Part shown: positions 11,491 to 25,586 of the stretch, in pieces | How positions within the stretch are numbered: position 1 is the stretch's first letter | Layout: every line of letters begins with the position of its first letter | Assembly (NCBI RefSeq): GCF_945859705.1 | Contig: NC_079134.1 | Coordinates: forward strand, 159,003,718 to 159,067,717 | DNA from: Episyrphus balteatus | Lineage: Eukaryota; Arthropoda; Insecta; Diptera; Syrphidae | Length of the DNA stretch: 64,000 nt | Direction of reading: 5' to 3' | Notes under the pieces: generated by a model | Told to the model about the DNA's origin: nothing | Seen by the model: only the letters and a program-made list of their open reading frames with translations | Database searches by the model: none | Position numbers and translations under genes: made by a program

Positions 11491-14400
11491 ATGTCGAATT
11501 CCTTTCAATTTTTTGAATCGCCTCAAAAAAATCGAATTTTTGGTGTTAAAAAGGAACATGAAAACAGACCGAATTCTTTTTGCGATTGTATGTGTGTCAT
11601 TTGACAACAATTTTTACACGAACGTCAAGCTGAAACCAAAACAATTTCTGCAAAATAAAACCAGAGATTCCTTTGGTCAATAATTTTGTTTATTTTCTTC
11701 GGTAATATAGATTTATTTTAATCAGAATCAAAGGGAAATTGCAGTTATTATTCAGATCTGAGTGAAGATGAAGTAGAAGGCTATTATTTTGGCCGTATGC
11801 TGTGGTTTTACAGAGAAAAAATTTTCTGACGACAATTACGAGAAGAAAAGTCACAGTAATTTGACTTTTTCACAAGAACTACATATGCCAGGAAAAAATA
11901 TATTTTGATCGCACATTGTTTTTTTTTATTTATTTCATATTTTTCCGCAATAAAAATACGATATTCATAGTACAGGAAAGATAGACTTTTTCGTGGAACG
12001 AAATACAGGACGGCTGAATTTTTCAAATCTGAAAGAGGGGTATTAGAAAAGCTTAAGTCCTGGTTTTCGGGACGCCACCCCCCTGGCGAAATCCGCCATT
12101 TTGGAAAACGCGAATCGCTCTATATCTCCAAAACTATGGGTCCTATAAAAATGGTTGTCTGACCAAAGTTATTGTAAATTTAATTATCTTTTTCCTTTTA
12201 GTACATTACACGGTGTAACACTCAAAAAATACGCGGGCGGAGACCTATCAGGTTTTGTAGAGCTAGTCGCACTGAATACGAAACGGTATTTGAAAATCCC
12301 CTAACACCCCCAAAATCTGAAGTTACGGGCAAAAAACGGTTTTTTAGACCTTCATCCATTGAAAAAATTCTAGCTTCGACAATTTTTTACCCATTTTCGA
12401 TTTTTTTACAGTTTCTGATAGAAGATAAATGTACCTTTTTAACAATATATAAAACATTTAACTCGGTTGAACCACTTAGAATTTATAAGCTGTCAAAGTT
12501 CAAAAATTCAATTTTTTTTGTCATTTGCCCAACTTCGGCATCAAGTTATAGTACATGTTTTCAAAACAACATGCTATTTAAAAAATATATTCTAAGACTA
12601 TATCTATTTCCCAATTAATCGAGGTATTTTTTATGAAAATCACTTCAAAAATGGCTTAGAAAAAAATTTTTTTCGATTTCAACCCAGATACAGAAATTCG
12701 AACTTTTAGGTATAGAACAAAAATGTTGTTTCGGCACGTAGTAGGATAACTTGGGCGCCAGGATTTGATAACGGGTTTTTGTAGAGGAGCTCAATACAAA
12801 CATTTTTTTCTTTGGGAGAGGGGTCTATCTCTCCCCGTTTAGGTGGGAGGGGCATTTTTCTAAAAAAAAAATTATCAAAATAAAAAAAATTATTAAAAAA
12901 CAACGGCAACACTTGCAGTAATAAATGATACCATTTCCGAAAGGCAAAATTGTACATTTGATTCTAATTTTTAAATCAATATAATATAACCAATGGTTTT
13001 TGAAATAATCGATTTCAGAGTTAAAAATAGGCGAAAAAAAAATTTTTTAAACTCATTTTATACTATTTTTGTCCAGACTGTGAATTTTAGTAAAAAACTT
13101 ACTCACACAGAAAACTGCCTCAAATGATTCCTTATCGAACCGTGAAAACTATATGTTTCTATGTCTTCTAGTTTTTGAGAAAATTGAAAAATAAAAACAA
13201 AAAATATTTTGAAAAAAGAAAAATCTGATAAAATAATTTTTCAATTTTCTCAAAAACTAGAAGACATAGAAACATATTGTTTTCACGGTTCGATAAGAAA
13301 TCAATTGAGGCAGTTTTCTGTGTGAGTGAGTTTTTTACTAAAATTCACAGTCTGGACAAAAATAGTATAAAATGAGTTTAAAAATTTTTTTTTTCGCCTA
13401 TTTTTAACTTTGAAATCGATTATTTCAAAAACTATTGGTTATATTATATTGATTTAAAAATTAGAATCAAATGTACAATTTTGCCTTTCGGAAATGGTAT
13501 CATTTATTACTGCAAGTGTTGCCGTTGTTTTTTAATAATTTTTTTTATTTTGATAATTTTTTTTTTAGAAAAATGCCCCTCCCACCTAAACGAGGAGAGA
13601 TAGACCCCCCTCCCAAAGAAAAAAATGTTTGTATTGAGCTCCTCTACAAAAACCCGTTATCAAATCCTGGCGCCCAAGTTATCCTACTACGTGCCGAAAC
13701 AACATTTTTGTTCTATACCTAAAAGTTCGAATTTCTGTATCTGGGTTGAAATCGAAAAAAATTTTTTTCTAAGCCATTTTTGAAGTGATTTTCATAAAAC
13801 ATACCTCGATTAATTGGGAAATAGATATAGTCTTAGAATATATTTTTTAAATAGCATGTTGTTTTGAAAACATATACTTTTAATTGATGCCGAAGTTGGG
13901 CAAATGACAAAAAAAATTGAATTTTTGAACTTTGACAGCTTATAAATTCTAAGTGGTTCAACCGAGTTAAATGTTTTATACATTGTTAAAAAGGTATATT
14001 TATCTTCTATCAGAAACTGTAAAAAAATCGAAAATGGGTAAAAAATTGTCGAAGCTAGAATTTTTTCAATGGGTGAAGGTCCAAAAAACCGTTTTTTGCC
14101 CGTAACTCCAGATTTTGGGGGTGTTAGGGGATTTTCAAATACCGTTTCGTATTCAGTGCGACTAGCTCTACAAAACCTGATAGGTCTCCGCCTGCGTATA
14201 TTTTAAAACCTCATTTTTGTAACACCGTGTTATTTTTCTGAGCGGGCAATAGTTTTGAGGTTATGTTGATTTAATTTATTTTTTTTCGGTTTTTTTAAGA
14301 TTTTATCATTCCTGGTATCAGTTACATAATTTTTTAAACAGTAAAAGTTATAGACCATTAAATTTCCAATAATTTGGTATATTTTGGAAGTCGTGCAATG

Positions 14401-15567
14401 TATAAGTCGAAAGTTATTGATATCAAAACTATAATCTAAGTGCAGGAAAGTTAGTAAAAAAAACAGGCATTTTGTGGAACGAAATACAGGACTGCTGATT
14501 TTTTCAAATCTGAAAGAAGGGTATTAAAAAAACTTAAGCCCTGGTTTTCGGGACGCCAACCACCTGGCGAAATCCACCATTTTGAAAAACGTGAATTGGT
14601 CCATATCTACTACACTATTGGCTTGACCGAATAAGTTACTTAACCAAAGTTGTAGGTAATATAAATATCTTTTCTTGTGCATGCACTGTTTTTCAGTGAG
14701 GACAACGCTTTTGAGGTTATGCGTCCAGAAAACCAGGGCTTAAGTTTTTTTAATACCCTTCTTTCAGATTTGAAAAAATCAGCCGTCGTGTATATCGTTC
14801 AACAAAATGCCTGTTTTTTTACTAACTTTTCTGCACTTAGATTACAGTTTTCAGATCAATAACTTTCAACTTATACATCGAATGACTTTCAAAAATATAC
14901 CAAATTATTAAAAACTTGATGGTCCATAAATCTTACAGTTTAAAAAATTATGTAACTAATACCGGGAATGATAAAATCTTAAAAAAACCGAAAAAAAAAT
15001 AAATTAAATCAACATAACCTCAAAACTATTGCCCGCTCAGAAAAATAATGTACTACAAAGAAAAAGATAATTAAATTTCCAATAACTTTGATCATATAAT
15101 CATTTGTATAAGACCCATAGTTTTTGAGATATAGAGCAATTCGCGTTTTTCAAAATGGCGGATTTCGCCAGGGGGATAGCGTCCTGAAAACCAGGACTTA
15201 AGCTTTTCTAATACCCCTCTTTCAGATTTGAAAAATTCAGCCGTCCTGTATTTCGTTCCACAAAATGCCTGTTTTTTTTACTAACTTTCCTGTACTATCA
15301 ATTAGAATTTACTCTTTATTTGAAGTTGGTGTTCTCAAATAAACAAACAACACGAAGAAAACTTTCAGCTTGACGTTTGAGAAATGTCAAATGTTCCAAG
15401 TGATGTGTGTGCGAATCCGTGTGAATCTCTCAAAAAAGAGGGATTAAAAAAAATTCGAATTCTGCTTCGTTTGAGGCGAATTTTTTTTCTATGGAACATG
15501 ATTTTCAGAAAAAATTCGCTTCGAGATCGCCGAAAATTCGATTTTTCAATTGAAAGGAATTCGACAT
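11491..15567. mobile_element. Large foldback (giant inverted-repeat) element, interrupted
   Basis: The outermost arms pair over a perfect 20 bp (11491-11510 with 15548-15567) and stay recognisably complementary inward: about 11960-12208 pairs with 15045-15300, and 14231 onward pairs with sequence ending at 15048, around a centre near 14655. Removing the inserted element at 12209-14229 leaves one palindrome of about 2.05 kb. Each arm repeats a module containing GGAACGAAATACAGGAC (near 11999 and near 14494 in the left arm; complements near 14790 and 15255 in the right). No transposase gene is present. The superfamily is unassigned; long inverted repeats without a gene resemble Foldback-type elements. 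Confidence 0.8.
12209..14229. mobile_element. 2.0-kb foldback element inserted in an older foldback
   Basis: The element is a nearly perfect inverted repeat with arms of about 970-1000 bp around a short spacer near 13190-13235. Termini read CACGGTGTAAC / GTAACACCGTG (one base differs just inside). TTA flanks both sides (12206-12208, 14230-14232). The undamaged host site, with a single TTA, is preserved in the opposite arm of the surrounding palindrome at about 15040-15046, which confirms both the boundary and the 3-bp duplication. The CAC terminus with a 3-bp duplication fits the CACTA/CMC group. CACGGTG ends are also known from Transib, but that group makes 5-bp duplications. The twin 83-codon frames in the two arms are a by-product of the palindrome. 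Confidence 0.85.
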
Positions 15568-15569
15568 AA

Positions 15570-16999
15570 GTTTCTCGATGTAAGAGCATTGAGTTGGTTC
15601 GCAAAAGTCTTAATTCATGTTTTTTTTTTTAATACCTACGAAATTGGGAATCCAATCACTTTTTTTTTTCAAAAAATAGGTACATATGTAATTTTTTTTT
15701 TTCTTTAAAACAATTTAATTTATCTTTTATTTCGTATGCCCTACTGTATAAAGACCAGATGTTTTTGAACAAAAAAAAAAATATTCATACGAATTGTTTT
15801 TTTTTTTTTGTTTTTAGTTAAACTAACAGCAAAATTTATTTTTGCATACCTTTGCTATACGAAAATTTTGATAACAGAGAAGTACGCCTCATGACCTTTT
15901 GTTAATTCTTATAGATTTGTTGTTAAAAAAAAAAAACAAAAAAAAAACAATATTCAATTGTATTTGATTAAGATGAAACCGACACGTGGCGATAGCCTGT
16001 CTGGAATTATTCCTATATGCAAATGTGATAAGAAACTTTACAAACACTTTTATTGTTGTTGTTATTGTTCCGATTGTAATTGAGTTAAGTAAGTATATTC
16101 GTATGGTTCCAAAGCGGCTGGTCAGTTATCTTTTAAATAGTAATTACCTAAAGTGTTTTTTTTTTTTTTTTTGAAAATGTCGCTATCAAAAATTCGACAA
16201 TGTCATTGCTCGAAAAATCACACCGTTGTAATCATTTACGAGATATGGTAATTATACAAAACTTACATAAATATTTGAAAAGCAGATGAACTTTATTTTA
16301 AATGCAAAATTTGTCTTATCTTTCCATTACGCTTTGAATGGATAAGCTCATTGAACAAATACATAATGTACCTACTTAAAATTAAGAGTGAAGTAAGAAG
16401 AAGTTCAAAAAATGTACTTTCGGAGAACATTACGGACTTGATTACCTACATTGATCTGTAGAGAAACACTAGAAAAAAAAATACATATTGAAGACCTGTG
16501 TTATTTGCTGAGCGGAAATTTTTTAGGACGACTGATAGGTTTTCAAATTTCCAATAAAATTGCATAAATTGAAAGGATTTTTTTGACGGCTAGCCAATCG
16601 TTGACCTGAAATTTCACTATCCATCACTTAACTTGAACCGTTGCAACAACACTGATATGTGTGATTTTTTCCGAAAGGAAAATGGAATGGATTGGATTGA
16701 AAATTGTTGCTATTGCTAAGTATGTACTTCCCGCATAAACGTTCTGTTTGAAGTTTAAGGTATATTGCGTTTTAATTGGAATTTGAGGTATTTGTGCCAT
16801 ATTTTTACAAAAGCTTTAGTAACATCTAACAAACAGTTGATAAAAAACACAAAGTTTTTTGAAAATGGATTAATAAAATTTCTTGAAATTTTGTTATGGT
16901 GGCGCGCATTTTATTTATTATATCATTATAGGTAGGTATAAATATAGTGAATCTACAGGGGAATTTTTTTTCCCTCGGAATATTTCTTTAACTGTGGCC
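15570..16999. other. Intergenic DNA, no feature recognised
   Basis: Long T- and A-runs (for example 16158-16172) and short chance frames only. No repeat ends or exons could be supported. Confidence 0.4.
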
Positions 17000-17465
17000 C
17001 GTTCTTTTATTAAATAAAGTTAACTTTGGTTGTTGTATTAGGAACGACTAATGTTACATTTTGTTGATCTGTCAAAACAAAGTTTTTTTGAGATCAATTT
17101 AATGAATGAATAAACAAGAAGGAATTAATAAATACTGAAATAATTCTTTTAAATTGAATTCTATAAGCAAATTGAAACAAAAATATGCATTAAATAATTT
17201 CAAATATGAAAACAAACAAAAAATTCTCTTCTCACATCTTCCCCTTTCTTACCCATTTAGTTGTGTTTGACAGATTAACATTGAAACTCAAGTCCAGAAG
17301 CTGAGTTGGAAAAAATTACAAAATGTAACTATTTGACACTTCAACATTGGATTTAGGAACGATGTTGCGACGTCACGATGTTACACTTTGTTACTTTTTT
17401 CTCATTTAGGAACGGTGAAAGTAAACTATTGGTAACTATAGTTAACATCGGCGAATAAAAGAACG
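17000..17465. mobile_element. Probable MITE, 466 bp
   Basis: The ends CGTTCTTTTATT / AATAAAAGAACG form a 12-bp inverted repeat. A second, inner pair around GTTAAC extends it (17020s and 17440s). Two internal stretches containing TTAGGAACGA are direct repeats of each other. No target duplication could be fixed, so the boundaries are approximate. Confidence 0.5.
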
Positions 17466-18900
17466 CACTTCTGGCGTGATCGTAAATTTCCCTCGGAAAT
17501 CGGAATCTACATCCAGGGAACAAAAAATCCCATGAAATGAAAGCTTTATATCCCTGGAAAATGTATTGCCGATACCAATAAATTCCGAGGGAAACTTTTG
17601 ATATACAATTTCATTTCCATGATTAAAACAAGGGAAAAATTCCCAGGGAAATTTTTATTCACGATGGTCCCCATTACCAAAAGGTAATAGATACTCCGAA
17701 ACCAATCTTTAACTCGAATTTTCAAAGGATGCGAAATTTATTTCGAGTAAGAAGGAAATTCGAGTAAGAGAGGAATTAATCTCTTTTCAAACGTTTTCAT
17801 TGAAAATGAATTCGAGTTTGAGGAAAATTTCGACTTAGAGGGAGTTGACTGTGTTTATACCTCTTATAGTGTGCTCCATATTCTTGTTTTTGCTATTTTT
17901 ATTTTTAAAAAAACTAATCAAAATAATCTTTGAAGATTGTTGGACGTTGGTATATTACATAATGTACTTGAAAAGTACAAACGACTTATGTAGATTATTA
18001 GAAGAATAAATTATCAACACCCAAACGATTGTACTTCTCTTGACTTCCGCTCAAATAGCATACAAAATTTATAAAAATCTGCACTTTTTGAAAAAAAGAG
18101 TGATTATTGATTTTGTTTTCACTCATACAGAAAGTATTTATTTTAAGGAATTCCAACATTTTTCTTCTAATTATATGCAGTATTTAGTCCTTTGGAAAAA
18201 ATCTTTAAAATTAATAAGAAAATCCATTGAAACTTCCACAAACCAACTCATTTTCTCGATTAGGTCTTTGAAAATCAAAAATCAGGTAGCGTTTTTACTA
18301 TACTTTTGTGACATTTTGTCGACCTAGTTAGATTTTTGGGTCACTCAAGGAAATGTTTTATTTTGCAATTACAAGAAAGGTCCTGGGCTAATAATTGCTA
18401 CAGTACCTACCTCTACATATAACTTATTTGTTCCTTTTATATTCCAGGCAACACAAAAATATAGAACCTCTGTGACACTACAATGATGGATATAAGTTTT
18501 CTAAATTCTCGCAAGGGATTAAATTAAAGTGTTGCCGCGATATAAAGAAAATATTAGGCAAGGATCTTTCAAGTAATTGGAATTGCCAGGTAAAAATATA
18601 AAGTATGCAGCTAACTCTACACCCTTAATACCTATCTTTCTTTAAATATTTTACAATAGGGTCGTTTTATTGATTTATTAGTTACAGATTTTCAGTACTT
18701 TTACAGATAGGTACCTACTGATATAAAGTAGTTATTGCAATAACTATAGTTAACTTTTTCTCTAGAACCCCTTATAAAGGGAAATTTCTGATATTGAATT
18801 ATAAAACAGAAAGCAGATGGAAAAATTTTCAGCGAGAGAAGAAATCAGTTAAAAATACGACTTTAAAGATGAATAAAAAAATTCGATTCTTTTCAATTGA
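17466..18900. other. Intergenic DNA with degenerate repeats
   Basis: Several short copies of a 'ccctcggaa / ttccgaggg' motif occur between about 16970 and 17600, in both orientations, suggesting remnants of another inverted-repeat element. The 95-codon frame at 18040-18327 has no recognisable motif and is probably chance. Confidence 0.35.
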
Positions 18901-21900
18901 ATGTATTTTTTTATTAAAAATTTGTCATTTTATTTTTATTTTCATTTTGTTTTTGTAACTAATCATAATTATATTTTCATAAATAAAATTGATAATTTTT
19001 TTTTAAATTAGCATTTATTGTTGTGTTTTTTTTTTTAGTTTTATTTTTCTGTTTGCTTATGATGTTTAGCTCATTTTTTCCGCGTGGCATTTTTATTTTT
19101 TTGTTTTTGTTAAATTTAAATCTAAAATAATTTTCAATGCTTGTTTTATTAAGTTTATTTTATATAATATATTCATATGTAAATATTTTATAGCATAGGC
19201 TTTTTGGTTTTTTTTTTGGTTTTATTAAAATTATTTATTAATTTTTGCTTTATTTTTTTTTTTAAATTTTATTTTAGATTATTTTTTGTTTTATTTTTGT
19301 TTAAATTACATATTTATATAAATTTCGAGTTTCTTTTAAATTAATTTTTTTCCCCAGATTTTTGAACTTATAAATCTGGTGTGTTTTCCCTTTTTAATGC
19401 ATTTGATTTTCAAATTGTCTTTTTTCGATTATATAATAAAGAAAATAAACAAATAAAAAAATGAAATCCGTTTTAGCAAATTAAGCATGTCAAAATTTTA
19501 ATTTGTGAAAAAATAGAAATTTATGAAAGAAAGTAAGAATTTTATGAATAAAAATTGAAATTTGTGCTATTTTTTTTAAATAAGAATAAAGAAAAAATGT
19601 GAAATGAATGTGAGTAAAAAAGAAAAATAGAAATAAGTTGGTAGGTATAATGCATAAAAAAATGAATTAATTTTTATTTTATATTGCTTTTTATTACGTT
19701 TTGTTTGTTTAATTTTTCTGCTCTTTTTTTGTTTTGTTGTTATTAAAATTGCGATATTGCTAGCTATTGAAAATGCCATTGTTGTTTTTTTTTTTAGTTT
19801 TGAGTAAGAAAAAAGATGCTGAATCATGAAAAAAGTGTGAATATTACTGCATTTTTGTTGTTTTTAGTTTTAGTTTGTTTTTTTGTTGTTGTTGTTAATT
19901 TATTTTTTAGCTTAGTAATGTACATTTAGATAAAAAATACAAGGACGACGATATTTTATAAGATATCTTGTTTATACAATTATTTATGATAACAATATTT
20001 ACATGAGGAAATAAATTGTATTTTATGTTTTTTTTTTCTTGTTGTTATTTTTTAAATGTTGTTTAGCTTTAGAAGCAAGCAGTTCAGTATTTGTTTGTAT
20101 TTTATTTTATTTATTATTAATTTTATTTTTTACATATAAATAACATTTTTGGTTTTGCTCTTTTTTTTTTATTTCTATTTTAGCCAATAAAATACATTGA
20201 GTATTTTTTATTTAAAAATTAAAATGTTTAACAAAAAATTACGAATAAAAATAATATAAAATAAAATGCAATAAAATAAAAGTGGAGAAAAGGCGTAATG
20301 TAGGTAGTTGTTTTTTGCGTTTTTTTTTTGTTTGTTTTAATAAATCTTTTGCTACTTTTGTATGCAGGCACTGAATAATTCTTTTTTACTTTCTTTTATT
20401 TTTTAAATTTGTTTAAATTTAAAAATTATCTTACGGTTATCTACATAATTATATTCATTTTTATATTTTGACAGATTAATGAGTGATAAATTTAAACTCT
20501 TTCAAATATAGATATTTTTTTTTTTTATTTAAAACTTTTTTGAAATGGGGGATAACATTTTTTTTTTGTAGGGTAAACATATAATTTTTATGTTTTTACT
20601 TTTATTAACAAACAAGCAGTGTGATATGTGCCACTGTGAGATAAGGTAATTTTTAAAGATATGGGTTTGAGAAATAAAGTTTGAATTTGAAGAAATAAGC
20701 TTATCACAAATTCTCATAGAGAATTTTGGATATAATTAATTTGAACATTCGTTATCTATCTACTATGTATGTAAATTTATATTTTTTAAATAAATAATTT
20801 TTTATTTTGTGATTGTTAAAAGGATTTGTTTTAAAAATTATCTTGATAAAATAAGACATTTAATGTTTGATGGGTTTAATTTTTGTTTGTTTGTTTATAA
20901 GTTTTGGTCTAGCTCATGCAATAGGCAAATAAAAAACGAATGACATGAAAAAGTCATGAGTTTTTTAAATTGCAGATATTATGTAAGGGTTTTTAAAGGT
21001 ATAATTTAAAAAAAATTATTAAAAAAATATGAATTTATCAAAGAAATAAGTTGGGAGAAAATAAAATAAAATCAGCAGCACAAAGTTCATAGTATAGAAA
21101 AGTATTTTATAATTTTGGGTTAATGTAGTTTTTTGTTTGTTCATATTTTGTCTTCATTCATTTATGTATATAAATACTTATTTGATGTTGAATTGCTCAT
21201 TTTTACATGTGGGAGGCATATAGTTGTTGCTGATGTGAACTTAGAAATTGAGTAAATGTTTGTTATTGAAATAAACTCAATTAAATGCATTCCGATGAAA
21301 TTTAGAGATTTCGTAAGTCCGTATGATACCTACTTCTTTTTTCTCATTTTTAATGCATTAAAAATACATATAGAGCAGAATATCATGTTAAAAACGACAT
21401 TTCGAATGAGTGTGTAAACCATATACAAAAATGTCAAAAAAAGTTCTAAAAATGTAGATACTAAAAATGAAAACGATTTTATATTTTCCAGTCATTGCTC
21501 ATTGACATTTGTGCATTAAAACTTGACAGATCAACAGATAATTTGTTTATTTTATGTTTTATTACATATTTTTAAATAGTTTTTAATTTTCTTTTTATAC
21601 ATAAATAAGTACATATATCTTGTAGCTTTTTTTCGATTGAAAAAGTGACAAATTTGTGTGTCCAAGCGCAATACACTTTCGACTGTGGAACTTTATTCTA
21701 CGTTTAATATTTATTTTTCAATTTTTAAATGACATTTGAGAGAACACTAAGTAGCTATGTCTGTTTCGATAAAAACCATTCTGACACTTCCGTTTAAAGC
21801 TAACATTTTCATATAAACAAATGTATTAAAAATGAGAAATAAAAGAAGTATTAAATGGGTTTAAAGTTCTGGTGTGAATTTCTTCGGATTCTTGTTTATG

Positions 21901-24900
21901 AATAGGTACATATTTTAGTAGAATTTCAAGCCATGTATAGTGTGAGGGTCTAAGGAAGGATACAAGGACATAATGTAGGTGAGTAAAATCATAGAGGACT
22001 AAGAGATTGAAATTTCTAGGTCTGAATTATAAAAAATTCGACTTTGTTTGTTTATAATGAAAACTTCATGCTCAGATGTTCGTTTTAGAAATCAGCTTTA
22101 GTGTTCCTTCGGAATAAAGATGTTTGAATGCATTTTGATACTGTAGCTCAAAAGAACACAGCTACAAACGGGCAGATAAAAAATTAGTGTATTCTTCTGA
22201 TATGGCGGGATTGTAGGGATTTAGAAATTATATTAACATGAAAAATGTTTTGAAAAAATAAAAAAAAACATTAGGTATTTGCTTGTCTGAAATACCTAAC
22301 TGAGTGTTTTTTACTTTTTTATTATTTATATTCCTGGCTTATTTGCATTGATTTGTCATGTACTATGTACATTATTCATTCAGAATCAAGAGCGTTCCTG
22401 GAAAAGACGTTTTGATCATTGTTAGAGCGTTCCGGAAAAGACGTTTTCGTTTCACCATAATATCGTAAAATTTAAATTAAATCATTTAATGAAAACTAGT
22501 ATTCAAAGCCAAAGATCACCCTTTTGGTCTTTATGGCTTTTCTTCCACGAAAAAAAAAGTTGCGGATTAAATGTTTTGTTTAATAGTTAACATTGATCCA
22601 ACTTTAAATCGTTATCCAAAAAAATGGAGTGAAATTGATAGAAATACAAAAAACAACACTTTTGACTGCCAGTGTTTTTCGTAATATTTTATGGCAAGGG
22701 TCTAAGGACCATTTAATGAAACGAAACTTAAATATTTAGTTTCAACATAAACTCTTATTTAATGATTTTACCTAGCGCAAACGTCGCATCAGGTTTTATT
22801 TAGAACTTAAATTCATATTTTTTGTTTGAGCAAACGGCTATTAATATATCAAGTTTAGGGGGTTTCATAATAGTTTGTCTTACATATTTATTTTATTTTA
22901 CCTGGCTGAGAATCTTTATCTTTTTTAATTCAAAATACCTAGAAAAATGTTATTTTAATTATATTTTTACGTCATGTTTTCAAATTTCAATTTGGTTATA
23001 AAATAACCTTAAGAAACTGAGCACTTCGAACGCATCCCACCCGTGTTATAATAGAAATGTCCTGTCCACCAGTGATTTTAATAAATTAATTGAAATGTTT
23101 TGTGTAGAAAACAAAAGGATTTAACCAAATTCGCAAAAATTCCGAAAGAAAATTATCCTCCTTTTAAATCCATTCTCTTTTTTATTCCACCCGTGACAGT
23201 AAAAAAAGAGCTGTCTTTTTTTTAAATAATAAAGTGGCTTATGTAAGTATACTGCTACTATTATGAAATGTAAATTGTAAAATTATGAGTAGAGTAAAAC
23301 ATAAAATTATGTATTTTTTTAATTTGATGGATTGATACAAAAAATGCTGAAAGCGTTTTTAAAATGAAGTTTATCAGAGATATGTGACTCTATCATTGAT
23401 AGTCAAAATCATTTTCATATAAATAATAAAAAAGATAAAGTTCTAATAAAGGAAAGAAAACAATCTTCCTTAATCATAAATGTTTTTGTAAAGTTATGCG
23501 GTAGAGAGTTAACTCAATTTAAGTTGCTGTTTTTTTTTTTTATAGAGGATTAAGATGACTTTATAAACCTAATGAGTTGAAATCTATTTTTTGAAATTTG
23601 TTTTTATTTAATGGCAAAAATTTTAAAAACTTTTCATTTTTATAATAATTGTGGTTTCAATTAAAAATTTAGAGTAAAATTTTGTATCGACTTAAATCGA
23701 TACAAAATAAAATACTCAGCTGGATAAGAGGATCATTTTTTTAAATTTCAGAATAAGCATAAATCTTCTGATTGGCAGTAAAAAAAAAAGTTTTTGAAAA
23801 AAAACCTTAACTTGTATTTACATTGCCAAAAAACACAAAGAGTGTATAATTCTTTTAAACGGATCATTTATAACCACAAACTGTCTATTACCATTTGAAA
23901 TCTATTACCTATGTACTCGTTAATCCACACATAAAATATCTAACACTGAAAAGGGTATTTGTTTTTGTAGGTATCTCTAATAAATATTTCTTTCTTTTTT
24001 TTTAAATAAAATTGTTTTTAAAATATTGCAATAATTTTTAACTCTGACTATCGGTTATTTAAACAGATACTTATCTATTAAAGGGTTGAGGTTCTTTTTT
24101 TATCATAATTATACATTATTGTCCTTAACATTTAAGTTCATTTAACAAACTAAAACAAAAACAAATAAATTTTTTAAAAACATAAAACATTTAATATAAA
24201 CGAGTGCCAATGAACGTGTTAATTTGTTTTAATTGATTGATTGATATGTGATAGATGAGTAAGCTTTGAATTTGGTGATACAAAAAAAAAAAAAAAATGA
24301 TAGAAAGAAAACAATCATTTAAAAAAAATTTAAACTTAATTTTTATTTTTGAAAATTTTTAACTTAAACTTACAACTAAATTATAACCAATGAAATTAAA
24401 TTAAATCAATTTCAGATTGCAAAATTATTTAACGAGCATTTTAATTAACTTTTTGTTTAAATATATACAAATATTTATAAATTTATTGTTGTTGTTTTAT
24501 GAAATTCAAATAATTTTTTTTTTTTAATGTAAAAAACTTTTAATTTCATCTTGCAGATGGTATACTTTTTTTTTTAAATTTTTTTCTATAAACAACTTAT
24601 ATTTATTTTTAAATTTAAAAATTATATAATAAATTAATTGATTTATTGTATAATCAACTTTTGTCTCTTTTTTTATTCCACTATCATGCCTGATTTTTGA
24701 GTTTTTATTTTTGTTTTTGTCTAAACAAAAAAATTATAATCTATTTTGAGTTTATTAAAATTAAGATTAAACTAACAGTCGTATGTGTATAAAACACTCT
24801 TGACTTGATAAAAAAGCGTTGCTGCTTGTTTTAAGTCGGTTCTATCAAATAGTAAACAATACACGTTGCTTAAAGCTTTAATTAAAAAGTTAAGGAACAT

Positions 24901-25586
24901 AATCTTAATTTAAACTATAAATTAAATTAATTTATTTATTAATGCAACGCTTTCGGGAATGTTCAATGTTTATAAATTAAAAAACAAAAAATTCACATTT
25001 AAATTAAAATTTACCAAAAACAAAAAAAAAATAACAAAGTTTGACTAAAATTACTTATAAATATTAACTAAGAAATTTTATAAATTATAAAATAGGAATT
25101 CATAAGTTTTTTTTTTTTCTTAATTTTCAATTAAATTAACTTTATTTTTATCTTTAATTTAAAGTAGCAGTATATTTTTTTCTTGTATGCATAAATAGAA
25201 AATCTAATGTTTTTTTTTTTGTTAAACTTGCTTTTTTGTTGTTGTTTGTTTTAATTATGTACGCAAAACTATTGAACTTTTTTGTTTTCTTTTTGATTAA
25301 TAATAAATCAGCTTAGTTTTCTTTTGTTTTATATTTTGCAATTTTTTTTTTATTAATTTTTGTTTTCTTAGTAAAAATTCACTTTTATTAAAAAAAATCT
25401 AGCTTATGGCTTTACAAGTAAATAATTTCTATTTCTTTTTTAGTTTTTTTTTTTTTTTGGTTATTCTCTTGGAAAGAGTAATATTTTTTTTTGTATTTTT
25501 TTTTTTAAATTTTATATTTTTTTTTCTTATTTGGTTGGTTGTAACTGTTTGCTGGTTGATTTTTGTTTTTATGGTAATCACATGGA
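18901..25586 (-). other. sei: T-skewed AT-rich tract downstream of sei; possible long 3' UTR
   Basis: On the plus strand this tract is dominated by T-runs (especially 18.9-20.5 kb and 24.2-25.5 kb), that is, A-rich in the sense of the sei transcript. The sei stop codon lies at 25587-25589. Persistent strand asymmetry directly downstream of a stop codon is compatible with a long 3' UTR, as is common for neuronal genes. Poly(A) signals on the minus strand (TTTATT on the plus strand) are too numerous to pick one. No other gene is visible. Confidence 0.35.
22390..22446. repeat. Short direct duplication
   Basis: The phrase GAGCGTTCC(T)GGAAAAGACGTTTT occurs twice in a row, about 34 bp apart. The first copy has one extra T. 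It is a small tandem duplication in otherwise unremarkable DNA. Confidence 0.6.

Noticed and set aside
12706..13722. Two almost identical 83-codon frames on opposite strands (12706-12957 and 13471-13722)
   Set aside because: They are the same sequence in the two arms of a palindrome. The content follows T-runs and shows no protein motif, so they are a by-product of the foldback and not genes.
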